Origin: UBA1774 sp045223835
Lineage (GTDB): Bacteria > Bacillota > Clostridia > Oscillospirales > Oscillospiraceae
NCBI GenBank assembly: GCA_045223835.1
Contig: JBGUZS010000139.1
Span: forward strand, 1 to 15,306
Direction of reading: 5' to 3'
DNA: 15,306 bases
The notes beneath the pieces are model-generated. The model was not told the DNA's origin and ran no database searches. It saw nothing but the letters and a program-made list of their open reading frames with translations. Within the stretch, counting starts at the first letter, position 1; each line of letters begins with the position of its first letter. The position numbers and the translations under genes are program-made. Shown piece by piece: positions 1 to 6,700 of this stretch.

Positions 1-18
1 AAAATGAATCTCATCTCA

Positions 19-38
19 TTCGCGCCTGCGGGCGCGAA
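19..38. repeat. Stem-loop in left-edge non-coding region
   Basis: TTCGCGCC at 19-26 and GGCGCGAA at 31-38 form a perfect 8-bp GC-rich stem with a TGCG loop. A second small hairpin, AGGC-TTTT-GCCT, lies at 46-57. Neither is followed directly by a T-run. Since a plus-strand terminator lies just downstream, these are probably part of the 3' end of a transcript that begins left of the window. No gene can be assigned to bases 1-67. Confidence 0.45.
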
Positions 39-67
39 CTCTGCGAGGCTTTTGCCTGTAACGTGAA

Positions 68-103
68 CCGGACTGCGGTGCGCCGCAGCCCGGCTTTTCA
101 TTT
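68..103 (+). terminator. Intrinsic terminator of a plus-strand gene left of the window
   Basis: CCGGACTGCGG (68-78) pairs with CCGCAGCCCGG (83-93) around a TGCG loop, with one A-C mismatch in an 11-bp stem. CTTTTCATTT follows on the plus strand. This is a classic rho-independent layout for plus-strand transcription. The T-rich tail overlaps the stop codon of the minus-strand XRE gene, so the two transcription units converge here. Read from the minus strand, the hairpin has no T-run, so it is a poor terminator for that gene. Confidence 0.7.
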
Positions 104-344
104 ACCGGATCTCCTGTTCCAGAGCATCAAACTCAGGGGTAGAGAAGAACTCCCCCAGGGTGAGATCCAGACCGTCACAGATCTTCTTGATGGTCAGCAC
201 CTTCGGATCATTGCTCCTGCCATAGAGGATATTTTTCACCGAGGATGGCGGCAATGCGCAGATCGTGGCAAGCCGATTGATCGATATTTCCCGCTCCGCA
301 CACAAACGCAGAATCCGCTCCCGGATGACCTTGATCGTATCCAT
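102..344 (-). CDS. Small XRE-family helix-turn-helix transcriptional regulator
   Basis: An 80-residue protein that is essentially one Cro/C1-type helix-turn-helix domain. Helices span about residues 5-66; the recognition segment around residues 20-40 contains the SSVKNILYGRS stretch typical of this family. It ends in a short acidic tail, with no effector or dimerisation domain visible. Family members are DNA-binding repressors, often acting on their own promoter. It diverges from the small gene at 438, and the 93-base gap between them carries repeated TAG-S-CTA palindromes over both candidate promoters, so autorepression and control of that neighbour are likely (inference). The ATG start is preceded by AAAGGCGGG about 7 bases away, a usable but imperfect ribosome binding site. 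The family call is firm; the target is inferred. Confidence 0.88.
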   Translation of the reverse strand: MDTIKVIRERILRLCAEREISINRLATICALPPSSVKNILYGRSNDPKVLTIKKICDGLDLTLGEFFSTPEFDALEQEIR

Positions 345-364
345 TGCAGCACCCGCCTTTCTTC

Positions 365-386
365 AGAAAGCATATCTAAGCTTTCT
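365..386. promoter_or_regulatory. Inverted repeat in the XRE leader
   Basis: AGAAAGC at 365-371 and GCTTTCT at 380-386 form a perfect 7-bp inverted repeat with an 8-base spacer. It sits between the XRE start codon and the candidate promoters, and its right edge touches the -35 box of the plus-strand promoter. It could be a second operator or a hairpin in the XRE mRNA leader. The sequence alone does not decide. Confidence 0.4.
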
Positions 387-414
387 TGCAAAAGTAGGCT
401 ACCTGTGCTACTAT
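386..414 (+). promoter_or_regulatory. Candidate promoter for the plus-strand gene at 438
   Basis: TTGCAA (386-391), a 17-base spacer, then TACTAT (409-414) preceded by TG at 406-407, which gives an extended -10. The predicted start of transcription is near 421, leaving a leader of only about 17 bases before the ATG at 438. One TAG-S-CTA palindrome lies in the spacer and two lie just downstream of the -10 box, which are positions suited to repression. Confidence 0.55.
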
Positions 415-433
415 TTAGGCTATACGTAGCCTA
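395..433. promoter_or_regulatory. Operator-like cluster of TAG-S-CTA palindromes
   Basis: Three 7-bp palindromes of the form TAG-G/C-CTA lie at 395-401 (within GTAGGCTAC), 416-422 and 427-433. A half-site GCTAC lies at 407-411. The centres are 21 and 11 bases apart, close to two and one turns of the helix, so bound proteins would sit on one face. All lie inside the divergent promoter region between the XRE gene and the gene at 438. Binding by the neighbouring XRE protein is the simplest reading (inference). Confidence 0.6.
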
Positions 434-437
434 TCAA
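410..437 (-). promoter_or_regulatory. Tentative promoter for the XRE regulator
   Basis: On the minus strand, TTGATA (432-437) is followed after 16 bases by AATAGT (410-415). The -35 box is good; the -10 box matches four of six consensus bases. It would overlap the -10 box of the opposing plus-strand promoter, so the two could not easily fire together. The call is weaker than for the plus-strand promoter. Confidence 0.3.
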
Positions 438-710
438 ATGGATGTGATGATCATGGACGGTCGAATGGATCTGCTGCTTATGTCCGCTGCCAGACTCTAC
501 AGCATGGGCATAGACCTGGAAGCCGCGCGGGAACGGCTGAATCAGCTGTCGGAACAGGGCCTTTCCTGCAGCTCTCAGGAAATGCTGGAGGCGAATCAGC
601 ATTTTGAACGTCTTGAACTGCTATGGAAGGAGCTGGAACGCCAGCATTTGGAGCTCAGGGATGAGATCATCCGGGACATGTCGGTGGAAAACCGGCGGAG
701 TCTGCTGTAG
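438..710 (+). CDS. Small helical protein, possibly Spo0E-like
   Basis: A 90-residue, probably all-helical protein with no signal peptide or membrane segment. The middle (about residues 25-60) has a helix, a short loop and a second helix: ARERLNQLSEQG, then a polar loop, then ANQHFERLELLW. This layout resembles the Spo0E family of aspartyl-phosphate phosphatases, whose second helix usually carries SQELD; here the equivalent positions read NQHFE, so the signature is degenerate. Spo0E proteins remove phosphate from the sporulation regulator Spo0A, but that activity cannot be claimed here. The start is uncertain: in-frame ATGs lie at 438, 447, 453 and 465, and none has a clear ribosome binding site. 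Only the part after 438 is taken as coding, because bases upstream hold the divergent promoters. It faces the XRE gene and is likely its regulatory partner. Confidence 0.6.
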   Translation: MDVMIMDGRMDLLLMSAARLYSMGIDLEAARERLNQLSEQGLSCSSQEMLEANQHFERLELLWKELERQHLELRDEIIRDMSVENRRSLL

Positions 711-736
711 GTTCGCCGCCGATTGACACAAAGATA

Positions 737-762
737 CGGCGCGGGGCAAATGCCCCGCGCCG
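737..762 (-). terminator. GC-rich hairpin between converging genes
   Basis: CGGCGCGGGGC (737-747) and GCCCCGCGCCG (752-762) form a perfect 11-bp stem with a 4-base loop. It lies 17 bases after the stop of the minus-strand oxidoreductase gene and 26 bases after the stop of the plus-strand gene. Read on the minus strand it is followed by TATCTTTGTG, a modest T-rich tail; on the plus strand there is no T-run. It probably terminates the oxidoreductase transcript and may block read-through in both directions. Confidence 0.6.
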
Positions 763-779
763 CGGTCAACCAGGGGTAA

Positions 780-3620
780 TTACATGGGATTGGCCTTGAT
801 GAGCTCCAGCTCTTCATCCAGATCGGAACCCAGGAAGTAGGGCTCGGGCTTGATGTCCTTGCCCTCGGCCTTGGCCTTGAGCCCGGCCAGGACCTTGTCC
901 GGAGTGGCAGGCAGCTCATAGACCCGTACGCCGGTGGCGTTGTTGATGGCGTTGATGACTGCCATATGACCGGAGGACTGGAAGCACTCGGAGCAGCCGC
1001 AGGAGCCCTGGGGCCCGAAGGGCCGGCGGTTTTCCACATAGATGACGTTGAAGTCATCGGGAATGGCGTCGATCTGCGGAATGCCCGCGCCCACGGGGTT
1101 CGCGGTCTTCTTGTTGGCCTGATAATCCTCGCTCAGGGCGAAGCCGATGGAGTGGCTCAGGCCGCCGTAGGCCTGGCCGTCCACGCTCAGGCGGTTGCCG
1201 ATAACGCCCACGTCCGCCACGGTGGTCCAGCGCTTGACCTGGGTCTTGCCGGTCTTGGTGTCCACCTCCACCAGGCAGGTATTGCAGTTGTACATGAAGG
1301 TGGGGTTCTTCTCGCCTTCGCCGGTGTTGGGATCCAGTCCGGGAGGCAGGCCGATATTGAACTGGTCATAGTGGCCCACATACTTGGTGGGGATGTTCTC
1401 CGCCACCATCTCGTCATAGGTGCGCCAGCTGCCGTCGGGCTTTTTCATGGCGGCCATCAGCTGCTCGGCGGCATTGATGATGGCGTTGCCGCCCATATAG
1501 TGGCAGCGGGAGGCGGCGGCGAGGCCGGTATCCGGGCAGGTCTTGGTGTCATTCATCACCAGGCGGACCTGGCTGGCCTTGATGCCCAGAGGCTCCAGAG
1601 CCTTGACGGTATGGGTGAGGGAGCCGATATCGCCGCCCTGGCCCACATCCTCCCAGGTGTCGTAGCAGGTGATCCCGCCGTCGGGCATGAGCTCCAGCGC
1701 GGCTTCCGCCTGGTCGAACATGCCGATGGTGATAAGGAAGCCGCCCATGGAGAGACCCACGCCCATGGCCTTGCCGGCGGCGCGGCCTTCCTCGGCTTCC
1801 TTCTTATACTTCTCGTAATGGGGCTTGATGATCTCCAGCAGGTCGGGGTACACATAATCATGGTAGGGCCGGCTGTTGATGGTCATGTCGCCGGGACGGG
1901 CGGCATTCTTGTACCGGAACTCCCAGGGATCCATGCCCACCGCCTCGGCGGCCATATCGATCAGGGCCTCGGTAGCGGTATAGATCTGCGGGGCGCCGAA
2001 GCCGCGGTAAGCGGCGTTGAAGCCGTGGTTCGTCGCGACGCCGCGGGCGAGGCCGCGGAAGGTGGGGATATTGTAGCCATGGAAGCCGACGGAGACCAGG
2101 TTGTTGAAGATCTTGCCGGCCACGACGCCGTAAGCGCCATGATCCAGGCCCACGTCGTACTCGCCGGCCAGGATCTTGCCGTCCTTATCCACAGCCAGAC
2201 GGCCGTTGGTGTAGGTGGCGCTGCGCTTGCCGGACATATGCTGGAACTCCTCCCAGCTCAGGGTCATAGAGCAGGGCATATCCAGGTTCTGCACGGCTGT
2301 GGCAACCAGGGCGTAGGTGTTGGCGGTGACCGCATAGCCGAAGGAGCCGCCCACGGTATTCTGGATGACGCGGATCTTGTCCTTGGGGATGCCGCAGCCC
2401 TGCTCGATGCCCTCGATGGCCTCGGTAAGGGCCTGGGCCTTGCACTGGACGGTCATCATATCGTCGATGCCCCAGTAGGCCTGAACGGTATCGGGCTCGA
2501 TGGGCAGATGGGGCTCATGCTGGCTGTGGAAGGAGCCCTCCACCACGATGGGGGCGTCCTCAAAGGCCGCCACGGCGTCGCCCTTGTAGCAGGGCTGCTC
2601 CATGTAGAAGTTGGGCACGTTCTTATGGAGCTGGATGGCGTTGGGCATGGCCGCCTCGGGCAGGGTCATGTAGGTGGGCAGGACCTCCAGGGTCTGCTTG
2701 ACCTTCTTGGCGGCCTCCCGGGCATGCTCCCGGGTATCGGCGGCGACAAGCGCCACCACGTCGCCGGCCCGGACGATCTTCTCGCCGCAGATGACGGGGA
2801 AGATGGTGAGGCCGCTGCCCCGCTGCCGCGGTACGACCGCCGGGAAGTCCACGTTGTTCGCGCCCTTCACGTCCTTCGCGGTCATGACCTTGATGACGCC
2901 GGGCATTTTCTCCGCCTCGGAGACGTCGATATTGATGATGTTTGCATGGATGGCTTCGCCCAGCACGGGGGCCAGATAAGCGGTGCCCTCGGGCATCTTC
3001 AGGGCCAGGTCATCGCCGTAGTCCGCAAGACCGGTGGCCTTCGCCAGGGCGGTGGGCCGGGGATGCTTGGAGCCGTAGATGTCCTTCTCGCCCTCGAAAT
3101 CGTAGGTGATGTCGGCCATGGTCTTCTCGCCCCGCATGACGGCGGCGGCTTCCATGACGCTGTCCACGATGGGCTTGTAGCCGGTGCAGCGGCAGACATT
3201 GTGGTTCGACCGGAACCATTCCCGCACTTCCTCGCGGGTGGGGTTGGGGTTCTTCAGCAGAAGGCCGTAGGCGGAGACGATGAAGCCGGGGGTGCAGAAG
3301 CCGCACTGAATGCCGCCGTAGGTGATCCAGGCCTGCTGCAGGGGATGGAGACGGCCGGGGGCGCCGATGCCCTCGATGGTGAGGATCCGGCTGCCTTCGG
3401 GGATGCTGCTGATCTTCTTCGTGCAGGAGCGCACAGGCTCATCATTGATCAGCACGGTACAGGCGCCGCAGACGCCGATGCCGCAGCCGACCTTCACGCC
3501 GGTGAGCCCGATCCGGCGAAGCACGGTGGACAGCTTGTCCTTCTCAGGGTCGACGATCACATGGCGGTTGACGCCGTTGATCTCGAACTGAAGTCTGGTG
3601 AGCTTAGCCAATAATATCAT
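780..3620 (-). CDS. mop: Molybdenum aldehyde oxidoreductase (Mop-type, xanthine oxidase family)
   Basis: A 946-residue single-chain enzyme that resembles Desulfovibrio gigas aldehyde oxidoreductase along its whole length. Such enzymes oxidise aldehydes to carboxylic acids in the cytoplasm with molybdopterin cytosine dinucleotide and two [2Fe-2S] clusters. The plant-type ferredoxin domain has cysteines at 46, 51, 54 and 66; the second cluster domain has Cys106, 109, 143 and 145. Molybdenum-domain motifs include GGSFGY, AYRGFGAPQ and WEDVGQGGDIG. The usual catalytic glutamate aligns with Glu878, but it sits in an unusual cysteine-rich stretch (Cys874, 876, 879) where the D. gigas enzyme has GVGEL. 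Two starts are plausible: ATG at 3620 with GAGAAGG close upstream, or TTG at 3611, better spaced from the AAAGG and giving the family-like MAKLTRLQF. No cofactor genes are adjacent. Family call is firm; the substrate is unknown. Confidence 0.93.
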   Translation of the reverse strand: MILLAKLTRLQFEINGVNRHVIVDPEKDKLSTVLRRIGLTGVKVGCGIGVCGACTVLINDEPVRSCTKKISSIPEGSRILTIEGIGAPGRLHPLQQAWITYGGIQCGFCTPGFIVSAYGLLLKNPNPTREEVREWFRSNHNVCRCTGYKPIVDSVMEAAAVMRGEKTMADITYDFEGEKDIYGSKHPRPTALAKATGLADYGDDLALKMPEGTAYLAPVLGEAIHANIINIDVSEAEKMPGVIKVMTAKDVKGANNVDFPAVVPRQRGSGLTIFPVICGEKIVRAGDVVALVAADTREHAREAAKKVKQTLEVLPTYMTLPEAAMPNAIQLHKNVPNFYMEQPCYKGDAVAAFEDAPIVVEGSFHSQHEPHLPIEPDTVQAYWGIDDMMTVQCKAQALTEAIEGIEQGCGIPKDKIRVIQNTVGGSFGYAVTANTYALVATAVQNLDMPCSMTLSWEEFQHMSGKRSATYTNGRLAVDKDGKILAGEYDVGLDHGAYGVVAGKIFNNLVSVGFHGYNIPTFRGLARGVATNHGFNAAYRGFGAPQIYTATEALIDMAAEAVGMDPWEFRYKNAARPGDMTINSRPYHDYVYPDLLEIIKPHYEKYKKEAEEGRAAGKAMGVGLSMGGFLITIGMFDQAEAALELMPDGGITCYDTWEDVGQGGDIGSLTHTVKALEPLGIKASQVRLVMNDTKTCPDTGLAAASRCHYMGGNAIINAAEQLMAAMKKPDGSWRTYDEMVAENIPTKYVGHYDQFNIGLPPGLDPNTGEGEKNPTFMYNCNTCLVEVDTKTGKTQVKRWTTVADVGVIGNRLSVDGQAYGGLSHSIGFALSEDYQANKKTANPVGAGIPQIDAIPDDFNVIYVENRRPFGPQGSCGCSECFQSSGHMAVINAINNATGVRVYELPATPDKVLAGLKAKAEGKDIKPEPYFLGSDLDEELELIKANPM

Positions 3621-3662
3621 CCTTTCCTTCTCAGAATGGTATGCGCAGTTTTATACCCTAAT

Positions 3663-3691
3663 ATTATACCAGCGGATCGGACAATCCACAA
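3663..3691 (-). promoter_or_regulatory. Promoter of the aldehyde oxidoreductase gene
   Basis: On the minus strand, TTGTGG (3686-3691) is followed after 17 bases by a perfect TATAAT (3663-3668), itself preceded by TGG, which gives an extended -10. The start of transcription would be near 3656, about 36 bases before the start codon. The gene therefore probably has its own transcript, although no strong terminator separates it from ftsK upstream. Confidence 0.72.
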
Positions 3692-3707
3692 GGAAAATCC
3701 GATCCGC
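3672..3707. promoter_or_regulatory. Inverted repeat straddling the -35 box
   Basis: GCGGATCGGA (3672-3681) and TCCGATCCGC (3698-3707) form a perfect 10-bp inverted repeat with a 16-base spacer. One arm is in the spacer between the -35 and -10 boxes of the oxidoreductase promoter; the other is just upstream of the -35. This is a typical place for an operator. As RNA it could fold behind ftsK, but no T-run follows, so a terminator role is less likely. Confidence 0.55.
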
Positions 3708-3741
3708 CGGATTATTCTATTTACAGAAGAACACGGGCTTT

Positions 3742-6693
3742 TCAGCCTTCCTCATCCTCGGGAAGGGGCTCTTCCCCGGTTTCCTCCCCGATGGCGGGAT
3801 CGGCCTCTCCCCGCTGCGCATTCCATTCCGCCAAGGTCAGCAGGACTGCCCGGGGCTTGGAGCCCTCGAAGGGGCCCACAATACCCTTCTCCTCCATCTG
3901 GTCCACGATGCGGGCTGCCCGGGAATACCCCAGCTTCAGCCGCCGCTGGAGCATGGATACGGAGGCCATTTTGCTCTCCAGCACCACCTGAACGGCTTCG
4001 TCGAACATCTCGTCCAGGCCGGAATCCTCCCCGTCCCCGGAGTCGGACTGGTCCTTCTCCCGCTCTTTGCCCTTGTCCAGGCTGCGCTCGATCTCGTCCT
4101 GCACGTCCTTGCTGTAGTTGGCGAGGCCCTGCTCCTTCACGAAGTTCACCACGTCCTCCCGCTCCCCGTCCGTGACGAAGGTGCCCTGGACCCGGGTGGG
4201 CTTTCCCGCGCCGATGGGGGCATAGAGCATGTCCCCCTTCCCCACCAGCTTCTCTGCGCCGGAGGTATCCAGGATGATCCGGGAGTTCAGGGCGGAGTCC
4301 ACCGCAAAGGCAATACGGGAGGGAATGTTGGCCTTCATGAGGCCGGTGATCACGTCCGCCGAGGGGCGCTGGGTGGCGATCACCATATGGATGCCCGCCG
4401 CGCGGCCCATCTGGGCGATGCGGCAGATGCTTTCCTCCACGTCCTTGGCGGCCACCAGCATCAGGTCTGCCAGCTCGTCGATGAGGATCACCAGCCGGGG
4501 CATGGTCTGCACCCCCTCGGTGCGCTCCGCGTACCGGTTATAGCTGTCCAGGTCCCGGGTGCCGGAATCCGCGATCATGCGGTAGCGGCGGAGCATTTCC
4601 ATCACCGCCCACTGCAGGGCGCCTGCGGCCTTCTTGGGATCCGTCACCACGGGGATCAGCAGATGGGGAATGCCGTTATACACGCCCAGCTCGATCATCT
4701 TCGGGTCCACCATGATCAGGCGGACCTCCTCCGGGCTGGATTTGTACAGCAGGGAGAGGATGAGGGAATTCATGCACACGGATTTGCCGGAGCCGGTGGT
4801 GCCGGCGATGAGCAGGTGGGTGAGCTTGCTGATATCTCCCACCACCGGGTTCCCGCCGATATCCTTCCCCACGGCAAAGGCCAGATGGGAGGCCTTGTCC
4901 CGGAAGGCGGGCTGCTCCAGGATCTCCCGCAGGAAAACGGTGGTGGTGTTCTTGTTCGGCACCTCGATGCCCACGATGGAGATCTTGTCCGGGATCGGCG
5001 CGATGCGGACGCCGCCCACCCCCAGGGCAAGGGCGATATCGTCGGAGAGGTTCGTCAGCCGGTTCAGCTTGACCCCCTGCTCCAGCTCCACCTCGTAGCG
5101 GGTGACGGTGGGGCCCCGGGTCACATCGCAGATCTCCGCCGGGATGCCGAAGCTCTTTATGGTGGCGCTGAGCCGGTTCGCCGTGATCTTCAGCTCCTCC
5201 ATCCCCCCCTCCCGGGCATCCTTGCTGCCGGAGGAAAGGAGGCTCAGGGGAGGATAGACGTAGCGCACGGGCTCCACCTCCGCCTCGGCGGCCATGTTCC
5301 CCTCGATATCCGCCACCATCTCCGCCTTGGCCTTCAGGGTATCCGCCCGGTCAGCGGCCTTCGCCGCCTTCTCCTCCGCCAGGAGGGCGGCCGCGGCGGG
5401 GTCCATAACCGCCGGATTGGTTTCCGGTGAAACGGGAGCCGGAGCCGGATTCTCGGCGGCGGGACGCCGGGCTGGGGCGACGACTTCCGCCGGCGCGGTC
5501 CGCGGCGCTGCCTCCGCCGGCTTGGAGGAGGGCTCCTCCCGGTTTTCGGTCTTGGGATAAATGGCTGTCTCCACCGGCTTCAGCTCCCGGCTCTTCACCC
5601 CTGCCACCCGCAGCACTCTTCCGCTGCCGGGGGTGGGGCCCTTGAGCCGGTCCCGGGTCAGGATCTCCGCCAGCCTGTCCTTCTCCACGGCAAGGGTGGG
5701 ATCCTCCGTCCCCTTCTTCTCCTGTCTGCTCCCCGCTTTTTGCGCTTCTCCGCGGCCCTGGAAGAATTCCCCCTCCAGCGCGGGGGAAGCGGGGGGCTTG
5801 TCCGCCCCCGCCTCCCGGCGGGGAGGCTCGTCATCCAGGGGAATATCGATCACAGGTTTCTTCTGTCTTCCCCGGCCGGTGACCGGGTGCTCGGGAAAAT
5901 CAAAAGCCTGGCCCTTTTTGGCGTCCTTCGCAGCCGCCCGGGCGACGCCTGCGGCTCTGGCCGCCTCAGCCGCGGCGGCCTGCTCTTCCCGCCTGGCAGC
6001 CTGTCTGGCCTGCTCCTCCTCCCGGTAGGCGGCCCATTCCTGCGCCTTCCGGGCGGCCCGGTCCCTGCTGTGCTGGATCACGGCGCCGATGGTGGTGTCC
6101 ATGGCCACCAGCAGGAGGAAAAGGCTGGCAATGGCCAGCACGACGGCAGCTCCGACCTGGTTGAACAGATGGCGGAACACCTCCGCGAAGGCGCCGCCCA
6201 GCACCCCGCCGCTGCCCTCGCTGCCGGGGACGGTGCCGGCGGCATACAGCTCCCCAAGGAGCCTGCCGGACCACTCAAACTCCGCAGTACAGCCGAAGAG
6301 ATGGATCAGCGCGCCCGCCATTACCGTCAGCAGCAGGGTGCAGACCACCCGGGCGCCGATGGGCTTGCCCCGGACCAGAAGGATCTGAAGAGCCGCCACC
6401 AGCAGAGTGATCGGAAGAATGAAGAAGCCCTTCCCTACCAGGCCCATGGCGAAGCGGCGGAAAAAGCCGATAAAGACCCCGTCGCTGGTGAAGCAGCCGA
6501 TGAGCGCCACCACGGCCAAAGCCAGGCAGATAAAGGCCTTGAGCCCCCGATAGGATACGGGATCCTTCGCCGGGGGCTTCTTCGCCGTCGTTTTCCTGGT
6601 TGTCTTTTTGGTCTGAGCCGGACGCTTGTTCCCCGGGGAGGCAGACTTGCTTCCCCCGGACCGGTTGGATTTTGAGGTTGAAGATGCGGCCAA
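3742..6693 (-). CDS. ftsK: FtsK/SpoIIIE-family DNA translocase
   Basis: A 983-residue membrane-anchored, hexameric ATPase that pumps chromosomal DNA through the closing division or sporulation septum. Residues 1-48 are basic, rich in Ser, Lys and Thr. Four membrane segments lie at about 52-69, 88-107, 116-134 and 179-198. A long Ala/Glu/Lys/Pro-rich linker runs to about 490. The motor follows: Walker A GTTGSGKS near 630 and Walker B LVILIDELAD near 738. A winged-helix gamma domain around 895-965 reads DNA orientation sequences. The protein is longer than B. subtilis SpoIIIE (about 790 residues), mostly because of the linker. The start is TTG at 6693, 7 bases after the uppP stop; the ribosome binding site AAGGGG overlaps the end of uppP, so translation is probably coupled. 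Whether it acts in vegetative division, sporulation or both cannot be told from sequence. Confidence 0.95.
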   Translation of the reverse strand: MAASSTSKSNRSGGSKSASPGNKRPAQTKKTTRKTTAKKPPAKDPVSYRGLKAFICLALAVVALIGCFTSDGVFIGFFRRFAMGLVGKGFFILPITLLVAALQILLVRGKPIGARVVCTLLLTVMAGALIHLFGCTAEFEWSGRLLGELYAAGTVPGSEGSGGVLGGAFAEVFRHLFNQVGAAVVLAIASLFLLLVAMDTTIGAVIQHSRDRAARKAQEWAAYREEEQARQAARREEQAAAAEAARAAGVARAAAKDAKKGQAFDFPEHPVTGRGRQKKPVIDIPLDDEPPRREAGADKPPASPALEGEFFQGRGEAQKAGSRQEKKGTEDPTLAVEKDRLAEILTRDRLKGPTPGSGRVLRVAGVKSRELKPVETAIYPKTENREEPSSKPAEAAPRTAPAEVVAPARRPAAENPAPAPVSPETNPAVMDPAAAALLAEEKAAKAADRADTLKAKAEMVADIEGNMAAEAEVEPVRYVYPPLSLLSSGSKDAREGGMEELKITANRLSATIKSFGIPAEICDVTRGPTVTRYEVELEQGVKLNRLTNLSDDIALALGVGGVRIAPIPDKISIVGIEVPNKNTTTVFLREILEQPAFRDKASHLAFAVGKDIGGNPVVGDISKLTHLLIAGTTGSGKSVCMNSLILSLLYKSSPEEVRLIMVDPKMIELGVYNGIPHLLIPVVTDPKKAAGALQWAVMEMLRRYRMIADSGTRDLDSYNRYAERTEGVQTMPRLVILIDELADLMLVAAKDVEESICRIAQMGRAAGIHMVIATQRPSADVITGLMKANIPSRIAFAVDSALNSRIILDTSGAEKLVGKGDMLYAPIGAGKPTRVQGTFVTDGEREDVVNFVKEQGLANYSKDVQDEIERSLDKGKEREKDQSDSGDGEDSGLDEMFDEAVQVVLESKMASVSMLQRRLKLGYSRAARIVDQMEEKGIVGPFEGSKPRAVLLTLAEWNAQRGEADPAIGEETGEEPLPEDEEG

Positions 6694-6700
6694 AAATGAT

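Noticed and set aside
4..66. Possible 20-residue peptide starting at ATG 4
   Set aside because: No ribosome binding site is visible, and the sequence forms hairpins just before a terminator. A non-coding 3' region is more likely.
63..437. Upstream extension of the small plus-strand gene
   Set aside because: This stretch crosses the terminator, the XRE gene on the other strand and the divergent promoter region. The encoded residues look non-native, so the gene is taken from 438.
102..710. Toxin-antitoxin pair
   Set aside because: The XRE protein fits an antitoxin, but the partner has no known toxin fold or catalytic motif, and the genes are divergent rather than co-directional.
966..3614. 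882-codon open frame on the plus strand
   Set aside because: It lies exactly opposite the oxidoreductase gene. It is rich in Gly, Ala, His and Asp with no recognisable domain, a typical antisense shadow of GC-rich codons.
3672..3707. Inverted repeat as the ftsK terminator
   Set aside because: There is no T-run after the stem on the minus strand, and one arm lies inside the next promoter. A regulatory site is the better reading.
3598..5430. 610-codon plus-strand frame opposite ftsK
   Set aside because: Antisense shadow with no domain; ftsK itself is unambiguous.
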